Shown here in pieces: positions 1-5,072 of a DNA stretch of 5,240 bases (its first letter is position 1; each line of letters begins with the position of its first letter). A program made the position numbers and the translations under genes. This DNA is from Dactylosporangium sp. AC04546 (lineage in GTDB: Bacteria > Actinomycetota > Actinomycetes > Mycobacteriales > Micromonosporaceae), in NCBI RefSeq assembly GCF_022095675.1, contig NZ_JAHYSG010000233.1, forward strand, positions 1 to 5,240, written 5' to 3'. A model generated the notes under the pieces. That model searched no databases and was not told the DNA's origin. It worked only from the letters and a program-made list of their open reading frames with translations.

Positions 1-31
1 GGAAGCAGACCAGGTCGGGCGAGGACTGGGC
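1..31 (-). repeat. Imperfect copy of the lipoprotein gene 3' end
   Basis: This segment matches bases 84-114, the last codons of the neighbouring lipoprotein gene, at 26 of 31 positions without gaps, including ten identical bases in a row (8-17 against 91-100). Read on the minus strand it gives AQSSPDLVCF against AQGSPDLVRL in the lipoprotein, so most differences respect codon phase. Just upstream of it (bases 32-45) the resemblance survives only with gaps that break the frame. It therefore looks like a leftover of a duplicated 3' end rather than a working second gene. It is cut by the window edge, so its full extent is unknown. Chance similarity between two GC-rich stretches cannot be excluded. 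Confidence 0.42.
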
Positions 32-41
32 TTCGTGGGCT

Positions 42-69
42 GACCCGCACGAAAAGCAGTGCGGCGGTC
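42..69 (-). terminator. Stem-loop after the lipoprotein stop codon
   Basis: Bases 42-50 (GACCCGCAC) pair with 59-63 (GTGCG) and 66-69 (GGTC), giving nine base pairs with a 2-base bulge at 64-65 and an 8-base loop. The structure begins four bases beyond the stop codon of the leftward lipoprotein gene, which is where an intrinsic terminator would sit. No U-tract follows the stem; in the leftward transcript the run of four U lies in the loop. Terminators without a U-tract are often proposed in actinomycetes, so this is a plausible but unproven end of the leftward operon. Confidence 0.45.
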
Positions 70-72
70 GGG

Positions 73-1449
73 CTACTGGGTCAGGAGGCGGACCAGGTCG
101 GGGGAGCCCTGGGCGAGGGTGGGCTTGCTGGTGGCCGGGACGTACAGGACGCGGTGGCAGCCGTCCAGTTCGACGAACACCTGGGGCGTGCCGGCCGCGG
201 TGGCCGGGGCGAGCATGGCGAAGCGGGAGGCGTGGACGGTGCAGGCGGCAGGAGCCTGGAGCGGCGCGGTCGCCGAGCCGGGCTGTGGCAGGGCGGCGCG
301 GATGGCCGCCCAGGTCGCCGCGGGCAGGACGGCGCCGCGGTCGAACTGGCCGCCGGGCTTCGCGCTGCCCTGCTCACCGGCGGGCACGGCGTACACGCAC
401 AGGCGCACCGAGGCGTCCGCCGGCGGCAGCTCGATCGCGCCCCCCGTGGCCAGGGGGCGGCCGTTGGCGAGCTCGGTGGCGACCATGTCGGCGTACGACT
501 GGCCGCAGCCCGACGCCGCCGCGCCCGCCGAGATCGTGGTGTGCAGGCGGGTCGATGCGACCCGCTCCAGCTGCAGCTGTCGCACCGCGTCGCGGACCTC
601 GATGCGGATCGTCCCGCAGCCGTCGGCCGGCACGCCCGGGCGCACCCACGAACCGTCGGCGGCCAGCAGCGCGAACCACGGCACCGTGTACAGCATGAGG
701 TTGCACAGGTCGTCGGTCCGGGGCTGGTCGGCGAGCCGCACCGCCCGCACGAGCGCCTCGACGTCCGTGCCGCGCATCTCGTCGAGGAACATCGCCTCGC
801 CCCCGCCGTCCGCCCGCGCCGCCGTCGAGCACAGCACGATCCCGACGGGTTCGAAGTCCTCGGAGAGCCGCGGCAGCCGCAGCACCGAGTCGTCGGGCAC
901 CCACGCCGGCGGCTGCTTCCCGGCGTCCGCCCCGCCCGCACCCGTCGCACCACCGCTCGATGCGCTCGAAGCGCCCGATGCCCCGCCGGCTGGGCCGCCG
1001 CTCGCGCCGGCCACCGGTCCGCCGCCGGGACCGCCGCCCGGGCCGGCGGTCGCCGCGGCCGCGCTGTTGACCGGGTTCCCGGGGCCGGCCGGGGCTGATG
1101 CCGGCAGTCCGGTGGCTGACGGGGCCGGGCCGCTGGCCGGCGCGGCCGGGGGAGTGGCTGACGGGGCCGGGGTGGCGGCCGGCTGTTTGACGCCGAGGAC
1201 CTCCTCGGCGCACGACGTCCAGTTCGCGTGGAGCTGCGGCGCGCCGGGCGGGGCACCCGGCCCGGGAGCGACCTCCTTCGGCGCGCACCCCGCGAGGGCG
1301 GCCAGCAGCGCGAGGCCGAGCAGGGCCGGAACGACCGCCGCCCGGGTCCGGGCACCGCCGCGGCGGATGGCGGTGCGGGTCGCCGCCCCGCGGAGGGGAC
1401 GGTGGGGGGACAGGGCCGCGCGCGCGGCCACGGTACGCCGGAATCCCAT
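73..1449 (-). CDS. Secreted lipoprotein of unknown function with a low-complexity linker and duplicated cysteine domain
   Basis: The product has 458 residues. An Arg-rich n-region (11 Arg in the first 36 residues) is followed by a hydrophobic segment (39-54) and the lipobox LAGC with Cys55, so it should be lipid-anchored on the outer face of the membrane. A short segment containing NWTSC (76-80) is followed by a Pro/Ala/Ser then Gly/Ala/Ser linker (about 88-178) and a folded region (about 182-458). Apart from Cys55 there are eight cysteines: 80, 207, 249, 278, 315, 351, 403 and 431. They fall into two similar sets of four, suggesting an internal duplication with disulfides. I do not recognise a named family or any catalytic motif. 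The ATG at 1449 was chosen because the 15 codons between it and an in-frame ATG at 1494 have weaker G/C third-position bias. Neither start has a clear ribosome binding site. It lies 116 bases after the exporter gene in the same direction and may be co-transcribed. The existence of the gene and its lipoprotein nature are well supported; the function is open. Confidence 0.85.
   Translation of the reverse strand: MGFRRTVAARAALSPHRPLRGAATRTAIRRGGARTRAAVVPALLGLALLAALAGCAPKEVAPGPGAPPGAPQLHANWTSCAEEVLGVKQPAATPAPSATPPAAPASGPAPSATGLPASAPAGPGNPVNSAAAATAGPGGGPGGGPVAGASGGPAGGASGASSASSGGATGAGGADAGKQPPAWVPDDSVLRLPRLSEDFEPVGIVLCSTAARADGGGEAMFLDEMRGTDVEALVRAVRLADQPRTDDLCNLMLYTVPWFALLAADGSWVRPGVPADGCGTIRIEVRDAVRQLQLERVASTRLHTTISAGAAASGCGQSYADMVATELANGRPLATGGAIELPPADASVRLCVYAVPAGEQGSAKPGGQFDRGAVLPAATWAAIRAALPQPGSATAPLQAPAACTVHASRFAMLAPATAAGTPQVFVELDGCHRVLYVPATSKPTLAQGSPDLVRLLTQ
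1112..1171. repeat. Two 18-bp direct repeats in the lipoprotein linker
   Basis: The 18-base sequence GTGGCTGACGGGGCCGGG occurs at 1112-1129 and again at 1154-1171. The period is 42 bases, exactly 14 codons. On the coding strand both copies encode PAPSAT (residues 108-113 and 94-99). A weaker relative, GGGGCTGATGCCGG, starts at 1091. This points to expansion of the Pro/Ala linker by in-frame slippage or unequal recombination; copy number could differ between strains. Confidence 0.75.
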
Positions 1450-1565
1450 GCGTGCCGGTGCGGACGGTGGTTGCGGATGCGCGGTCAGGTCCATGTGCGG
1501 TGTGACGTGTTCCGCCGCCCGGCGGTTCCATGCGGATCCGTGTGCCGCCGAGAAGCCGGCCGCGC

Positions 1566-3041
1566 TCAGCGGTGGTCGGTGACCGGCTGGTTGGTGCGCA
1601 GGGGTGGGGCGTCGACGCCGCAGGAGTGCCACGGCTTCTCCTCCGTCACCGACGGCGGTGCGCCGGGGGCCGGTGCCGGGCGTCTCGGGTTGCGGACCGT
1701 CACCGCGGCCAGCAGGCCCGCCGCCACACAGCAGACGGCGCTGATCAGGACCGCGGTGTGGAAGCCGGCCGAGAGGCGGGGCGGGTCGAGGTACGCCTGA
1801 CTGGTGATCCCGGCGGCCATCGGCAGGACGGCCACCGCGATCAGGCCAGCGGCCCTCGCGACGTCGTTGTTGACGGCGGAGGCCATCCCGGCGTGGCTGG
1901 ACGGCGCGGCGGCCAGGACCGTCGCGGTGAGCGGGGCGACCGTGGCGGACAGGCCGAGGCCGAGGACCAGGACCGCCGGCAGGACCTCGGTCACGTAGTC
2001 GCCGTGCGGGCCGATGCGCGCGAACAGCGCCATGCCCAGCCCGGCGATGATCGGGCCGGCGGACATCTGCAGGCGGGGGCCGATGCGGGTGGCCAGGGCG
2101 CCGGAGCGGGCCGACAGCAGCAGCATGAGGACCGTGACCGGCAGGAGGGCGACGCCGGCCTCGAGCGGGCTGTACCCGGACACGTTCTGCAACTGGATGG
2201 GCAGCAGGAACAGGGCGCCGCCCAGGGCGCCGTAGACGAAGAACGTGACCACGTTCGTGGCCGTGAACTGCGTGGAGGCGAACAGGCTCAGCGGCAGCAT
2301 CGGGTGTGGCGCGCGGGTCTGCCACCAGACGAACACGGCCAGCAGGACGCCGCCGGCGACGAGCGCGACGACGTTGCCCTGGATCAGTCCGTACGTGAGC
2401 GCCATCAGGCCGGCCGTGACCAGGATCCCGCCGGGCAGGTCGACCCGGCCGGTCGCCTCCGGGTCGCGCGACTCCGGCACGTGGCGCCACGCGATGGCGA
2501 CGACCGCCGCCGCGATCGGGACGTTGATCGCGAAGATCAGCCGCCAGGCGTCCGGGCCGAGGCCCACCAGCCAGCCGCCGAGGAACGGGCCGATCGCCGT
2601 GGCGACGCCGCCGAGGCCGGACCAGGCGCCGATCGCGCGGCTGCGGTCCTCGGGGCTGAACGACGCCTGGAGGATCGCGAGGCTGCCCGGCGTGAGCAGC
2701 GCGGCGCCCACCCCCTGCAGCGCCCGCGCGGCGATGAGCGTGGCCGCGTCCGGGGCGATCCCGCACAGCACCGACGCGAGCGCGAACCACACGACGCCGA
2801 TGACGAAGACGCGGCGCCGGCCGTACCGGTCGCCGAGCGCGCCGGCGAGCAGCAGCAGGCCGGCGAGGGTCAGGGTGTACGCCGTGACGACCCACTGCAG
2901 GGTCTCCAGCCCGGCGCCGAACGAGCGGCCGATCGCCGGCAGCGCGATGCCGACGACGGTGGCGTCGATCGACGCGATGCCGGAGCCGAGGATGGTCGCG
3001 GTGAGCACCCACCGGCCGGCGGCACTGGACAACGAGAGCAC
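1566..3041 (-). CDS. MFS transporter, DHA2 (14-helix, EmrB/QacA-type) drug exporter
   Basis: This 491-residue integral membrane protein should export a small hydrophobic or cationic compound in exchange for protons. About 14 hydrophobic helices can be placed, from 11-33 to 428-448. DHA2 signatures are present: the helix 1 motif with ASIDATVV (23-30), the loop 2-3 motif A GALGDRYGRRR (67-77), motif B RALQGVGAALLTPGS (106-120) and antiporter motif C AIGPFLGGW (149-157). A 40-residue cytoplasmic tail ends with WHSCGVDAPPL (471-481). The start is GTG at 3041, immediately before helix 1. A GGAG lies 13 bases upstream, inside the last codons of the preceding gene; the gap between the two genes is only 10 bases, so translational coupling is likely. 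The substrate cannot be predicted: exporters of this class act in antibiotic self-resistance, multidrug efflux or metabolite export. No adjacent TetR- or MarR-type regulator is present in the window, although these often accompany such genes. Confidence 0.93.
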   Translation of the reverse strand: MLSLSSAAGRWVLTATILGSGIASIDATVVGIALPAIGRSFGAGLETLQWVVTAYTLTLAGLLLLAGALGDRYGRRRVFVIGVVWFALASVLCGIAPDAATLIAARALQGVGAALLTPGSLAILQASFSPEDRSRAIGAWSGLGGVATAIGPFLGGWLVGLGPDAWRLIFAINVPIAAAVVAIAWRHVPESRDPEATGRVDLPGGILVTAGLMALTYGLIQGNVVALVAGGVLLAVFVWWQTRAPHPMLPLSLFASTQFTATNVVTFFVYGALGGALFLLPIQLQNVSGYSPLEAGVALLPVTVLMLLLSARSGALATRIGPRLQMSAGPIIAGLGMALFARIGPHGDYVTEVLPAVLVLGLGLSATVAPLTATVLAAAPSSHAGMASAVNNDVARAAGLIAVAVLPMAAGITSQAYLDPPRLSAGFHTAVLISAVCCVAAGLLAAVTVRNPRRPAPAPGAPPSVTEEKPWHSCGVDAPPLRTNQPVTDHR

Positions 3042-3051
3042 GACCGAGAAC

Positions 3052-3483
3052 CTACTCCGGTTCGAGCGAATTGATCAGTGCCGGCAGCGATGTGTGGACG
3101 GCGAGGCCGAAGCGGGCCGCGGTCAGCTCCAGGTTGCGCCGCCGGGCGAACCCCGGGTCGGCGCCGAGCAGCAGCTTGCCGGAGCGCAGGTACAGTCCCG
3201 TCTCCAGCATCGACACGGGCGCGACCGAGCCGGCCGGGAACCACATCAGGATGCGGTCGGCGGCCTCCAGCGCGTCGAGCTCCCAGCCGATCTGCTCGTC
3301 GAGCCGCACCGACGCGTAGTCCGCGCGCCGCGGGTTGAGCAGCACCAGGCCCGCCCGGCCGGCCAGTGCCGCGACCACCTCGGCCTGCCAGTCCACGGCG
3401 CTGCCGCTGTCGATGGCGCCGGCGAGGAACACGCGGTACCCCGCGATCCGCCAGTCCTCGGGAGCGGTGACCACGATCGTCAT
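3052..3483 (-). CDS. Nucleoside 2-deoxyribosyltransferase-like protein
   Basis: This small cytoplasmic protein of 143 residues has the fold signatures of the nucleoside 2-deoxyribosyltransferase-like family. FLAGAID (19-25) after the first strand fits the nucleotide-binding turn. NPRR (50-53) and QIGWELDALEAAD (64-76) follow, then WFP (81-83), and PVSMLETG (89-96) carries Glu94 at the position of the catalytic glutamate in true transferases. The end of the domain is KLLLGADPGFARRRNLE (103-119). Family members cleave or exchange the N-glycosidic bond of nucleosides; this subgroup is mostly uncharacterised, so the substrate is open. The ATG at 3483 was chosen because it has a -10-like box (TAGGCT) seven bases upstream, as expected for a leaderless transcript. 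An in-frame ATG at 3516 with AAGGA 12 bases upstream would add 11 residues (MSLALRLRLGP), which look less like the family. It is the first gene of the leftward set and its end overlaps the probable ribosome binding site of the exporter gene. Confidence 0.85.
   Translation of the reverse strand: MTIVVTAPEDWRIAGYRVFLAGAIDSGSAVDWQAEVVAALAGRAGLVLLNPRRADYASVRLDEQIGWELDALEAADRILMWFPAGSVAPVSMLETGLYLRSGKLLLGADPGFARRRNLELTAARFGLAVHTSLPALINSLEPE
3055..3058 (-). promoter_or_regulatory. Probable ribosome binding site of the exporter gene, inside the upstream gene
   Basis: The minus strand reads CCGGAGTAGG here. The GGAG is formed by the last sense codons of the transferase-like gene and sits directly before its TAG stop. 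It is 13 bases before the exporter GTG, somewhat longer than optimal. The arrangement suggests that ribosomes finishing the first gene re-initiate on the second. Confidence 0.5.
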
Positions 3484-3490
3484 GGGGCCG

Positions 3491-3496
3491 AGCCTA
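3491..3496 (-). promoter_or_regulatory. Candidate -10 box for the transferase-exporter operon
   Basis: TAGGCT on the minus strand fits the actinobacterial -10 pattern TANNNT and is separated from the ATG at 3483 by seven bases (CGGCCCC). Transcription would then start at or next to the A of the start codon, giving a leaderless mRNA, in line with the absence of a Shine-Dalgarno sequence before this ATG. No convincing -35 hexamer is seen at 17-18 bases. Confidence 0.45.
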
Positions 3497-3536
3497 AGCC
3501 GTAACGCGAGGGACATCACGCAGCGTCGTCCTTCGA

Positions 3537-3542
3537 TACGAT
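3537..3542 (+). promoter_or_regulatory. Candidate -10 box for the P450 gene
   Basis: TACGAT matches TANNNT and lies eight bases before the P450 ATG at 3551, so transcription would begin at about the start codon (leaderless). There is no purine-rich ribosome binding site in the intervening CTCCGTCT. The -35 region is weak: GGGACA at 3510-3515 is 21 bases away. The last three bases of the box fall within the left arm of the inverted repeat at 3540-3568. Confidence 0.5.
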
Positions 3543-3568
3543 CTCCGTCTATGATCGCTACGGAGATC
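3540..3568. promoter_or_regulatory. Perfect 9-bp inverted repeat over the P450 start, candidate operator
   Basis: GATCTCCGT (3540-3548) and ACGGAGATC (3560-3568) are exact reverse complements separated by 11 bases. The arm centres are 20 bases apart, about two helical turns, which suits a dimeric or tetrameric regulator of the TetR or GntR sort. The site overlaps the end of the -10 candidate, the predicted transcription start and the first six codons of the P450, so a bound protein would block initiation. In RNA the same sequence could form a 9-bp hairpin, but a leaderless transcript starting at 3549-3551 would lack the left arm, which favours a DNA operator. The regulator is not in the window. 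Confidence 0.5.
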
Positions 3569-4897
3569 CCCTTGGTCCCCGGGCTGCCGGTCGTCGGCAA
3601 CGCCCTCGAGATGTCCCGAGACCCCGCGGCGTTCTTCGCCCGCGCGTACCGCGAGCACGGGCCGGTCTACCGGATGCGGCTGCTCAACCGCACCTACACG
3701 GTCCTCGCCGGCGCCGAGGCGGCCGCGTTCATGGGCTCCCGGGAGGGCCGCGAGAACCTGCGCTCGAAGGAGTACTGGCAGGACTTCCTCGACGAGTACG
3801 GTGGCACGCGCACGATCCTCGGCGAGGACGGCGACAGCCACAAGGAGCTCCGCGAGATCATGCGGCGGGGGTACTCCAGGGAGGCGCTGAAGGGCCGCCT
3901 GGACGAGCTCGTCGAGATCACCGACCGGGTCATCGAGCGCGACTGGCGCCCCGGCACCCGGGTCCCCGTCGTGCACGCCCTGCAGTACCTGGTCACCGAC
4001 CAGCTCGGCACGATCCTGACCGGCAACGCGCCGCTGGAGTACGTGCCGGACATCCGGACGATGACGCTGTACGTGCTCAACGTCCTCGTCACCCGCCAGC
4101 GGCCCAAGGTGCTGCTGCGGCACCCGAAGTACCGCCGGGCGAAGTCCCGCGTCTTCGAGCTCGGCGACCGCATGCTCGCCGACCTGCGCGCGAGTGCCGG
4201 CAAGCCCGACGAGGACCGCATCCTCGTCGACGACCTGGTGCACGTGCACCTCAACCGCCCCGAGGCCCTGCCGTCCCAGGACATGACGATGGCCCTGACC
4301 GGCCCGTACGTCGCCGGCCTCGACACGGTCGCCAACACCACGGCAGCGTTCGTGTACGCCGTCCTCAAGCACCCCGAGGTGCTCGCGAAGGTCCAGGAGG
4401 AGGCCGACGCCCTGTTCACCGGCGGCGGAGCCTTGCAGGACGAGGACCTGCGCAAGATCCCGTCGATCCGGTACGCGCTCATGGAGACGATGCGGCTCTA
4501 CCCGATCGCGGTCGCCCTGACCCGCACCGCCACCCGCGACTTCGAGTTCGAGGGCCACACTATCCGTGCCGGCGAGACGGTCTACGTCGGCACCACGGTC
4601 CCGCATTTCCTGGAGGAGTACTTCCCGGAGCCCGCGAAGTTCGACATCGCCCGCTACGAGAAGCCCCGGTCGGAGCACCTGCGCCCCGGTGCGTACTCCC
4701 CGTACGGCCGCGGCCCGCACACCTGCCTGGGCAAGAGTTTCGCGGACGTGCAGATGGCGTTCTCGATGGCGCGGCTGTTCCACCGCCTCGACCTGGAGCT
4801 GCCGTCGCCCGGCTACACCCTGGCCACGAAGACGGCCCCGACCCCGGGCCCGGCCATGTCCTTCAAGGTCCGCGTCCGCGGCGTCCGCCGACGGTGA
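3551..4897 (+). CDS. Cytochrome P450 monooxygenase
   Basis: This is a complete 448-residue soluble bacterial P450. Features in order: a proline-rich N-terminus IPLVPGLPVVGN (6-17) with no membrane anchor; C-helix HKELREIMRRG (97-107), where His97 and Arg101 likely contact the heme propionates; I-helix AGLDTV (255-260) with the acid-alcohol pair Asp258-Thr259; the K-helix ExxR as ETMR (312-315); FDIARY (364-369) in the position of the PERF region; and the heme loop YGRGPHTCLG (385-394) with Cys392 as the thiolate ligand. The usual Phe of the loop is Tyr385 and the usual Arg is His390, the latter common in bacterial P450s. Function needs a redox partner (usually a ferredoxin and its reductase), and none is encoded nearby. 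The reading frame is open upstream to 3335, but the P450 fold begins at 3551, where a -10-like box lies eight bases upstream. The substrate is unknown. It is divergent from the transferase-exporter pair, possibly sharing an operator with it. Confidence 0.95.
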   Translation: MIATEIPLVPGLPVVGNALEMSRDPAAFFARAYREHGPVYRMRLLNRTYTVLAGAEAAAFMGSREGRENLRSKEYWQDFLDEYGGTRTILGEDGDSHKELREIMRRGYSREALKGRLDELVEITDRVIERDWRPGTRVPVVHALQYLVTDQLGTILTGNAPLEYVPDIRTMTLYVLNVLVTRQRPKVLLRHPKYRRAKSRVFELGDRMLADLRASAGKPDEDRILVDDLVHVHLNRPEALPSQDMTMALTGPYVAGLDTVANTTAAFVYAVLKHPEVLAKVQEEADALFTGGGALQDEDLRKIPSIRYALMETMRLYPIAVALTRTATRDFEFEGHTIRAGETVYVGTTVPHFLEEYFPEPAKFDIARYEKPRSEHLRPGAYSPYGRGPHTCLGKSFADVQMAFSMARLFHRLDLELPSPGYTLATKTAPTPGPAMSFKVRVRGVRRR

Positions 4898-4997
4898 GCC
4901 CGAGCGTCTCCCCGAAGAACCGCCGCGCCCGCTCAAGATCGGTGGCGGGCAGGAACGCGATCCCGTCCGCACCCCACAACCCCGCTCGACCTGTCAT
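4863..4997 (-). pseudogene. N-terminal remnant of a VOC/glyoxalase-family protein
   Basis: On the minus strand an ATG at 4997 (another in frame at 5006, and GGAGG two bases before the 4997 codon) opens a 44-codon frame. Residues 12-34 read GIAFLPATDLERARRFFGET then LGL. This is the typical first strand and helix of vicinal-oxygen-chelate proteins (glyoxalase I, bleomycin-resistance and dioxygenase-like families), where pattern [AF]-x-x-[ATV]-x-D-x-x-[RK]-[AS]-x-x-F-Y-x-x-x-L-G-L is usual. After LGL the frame gives only TVGGRRGRGP and a stop. Leu34 overlaps the P450 stop codon on the other strand, so the homology ends exactly where the P450 gene ends. A normal VOC domain has about 110-130 residues, so more than two-thirds is missing. 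I read it as a gene truncated by a rearrangement that joined the P450 to this locus. The frame also stays open upstream to the window edge, but that part does not resemble VOC sequence. Confidence 0.6.
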
Positions 4998-5015
4998 GGC
5001 CTCCATCAACCCGCG

Positions 5016-5029
5016 CGGGAACTCTCCCG
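5016..5029 (+). terminator. Weak hairpin downstream of the P450
   Basis: CGGGA (5016-5020) pairs with TCCCG (5025-5029) around a 4-base loop. It lies about 120 bases after the P450 stop and has no T-tract. It is the best hairpin I see between the P450 and the repeat region, but it may be fortuitous in such GC-rich DNA. It overlaps a 10-bp palindrome CCCGCGCGGG (5010-5019) and lies between two copies of TCAACCCGC (5006-5014, 5030-5038). Confidence 0.2.
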
Positions 5030-5072
5030 TCAACCCGCCCGCTCCACGGTGGGGTGAGCAGAGGCCGGAAAG

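Noticed and set aside
59..1582. Long plus-strand open frame of 507 codons over the lipoprotein gene
   Set aside because: It is an antisense shadow made possible by high GC content. Its translation has no domain or membrane logic, while the minus strand gives a lipobox protein with ordered cysteines.
1512..1588. Possible hairpins between the exporter and lipoprotein genes (CCGCC/GGCGG near 1515-1525, AGCCGG/CCGGCT at 1554-1559 and 1583-1588)
   Set aside because: Stems are short, with a one-base or a 23-base loop and no T-tract. Such pairings are expected by chance here, so I do not call a terminator or attenuator.
73..3012. A single 979-codon minus-strand frame joining the exporter region and the lipoprotein
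   Set aside because: Its first half is an Arg/Pro-rich out-of-frame reading of the exporter gene; the correct exporter frame gives 14 helices and MFS motifs. Only the last 458 codons are a real gene.
1530..3074. Plus-strand frame of 514 codons opposite the exporter
   Set aside because: The translation is a monotonous Arg/Asp/Gly/Gln-rich sequence typical of the antisense of a GC-rich membrane protein gene.
2245..3504. Plus-strand frame of 419 codons across the exporter and transferase-like genes
   Set aside because: It crosses two well-supported minus-strand genes and shows no recognisable domain.
3335..3550. N-terminal extension of the P450 frame up to 3335
   Set aside because: It would overlap the divergent transferase-like gene and its promoter, and the added 72 residues do not resemble a P450 N-terminus. 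The Pro-rich start of the fold follows ATG 3551 directly.
3494..4972. Minus-strand frame of 492 codons opposite the P450
   Set aside because: It is an antisense shadow: Val/Gly/Arg/Asp-rich with no domain, and the plus strand encodes every P450 signature.
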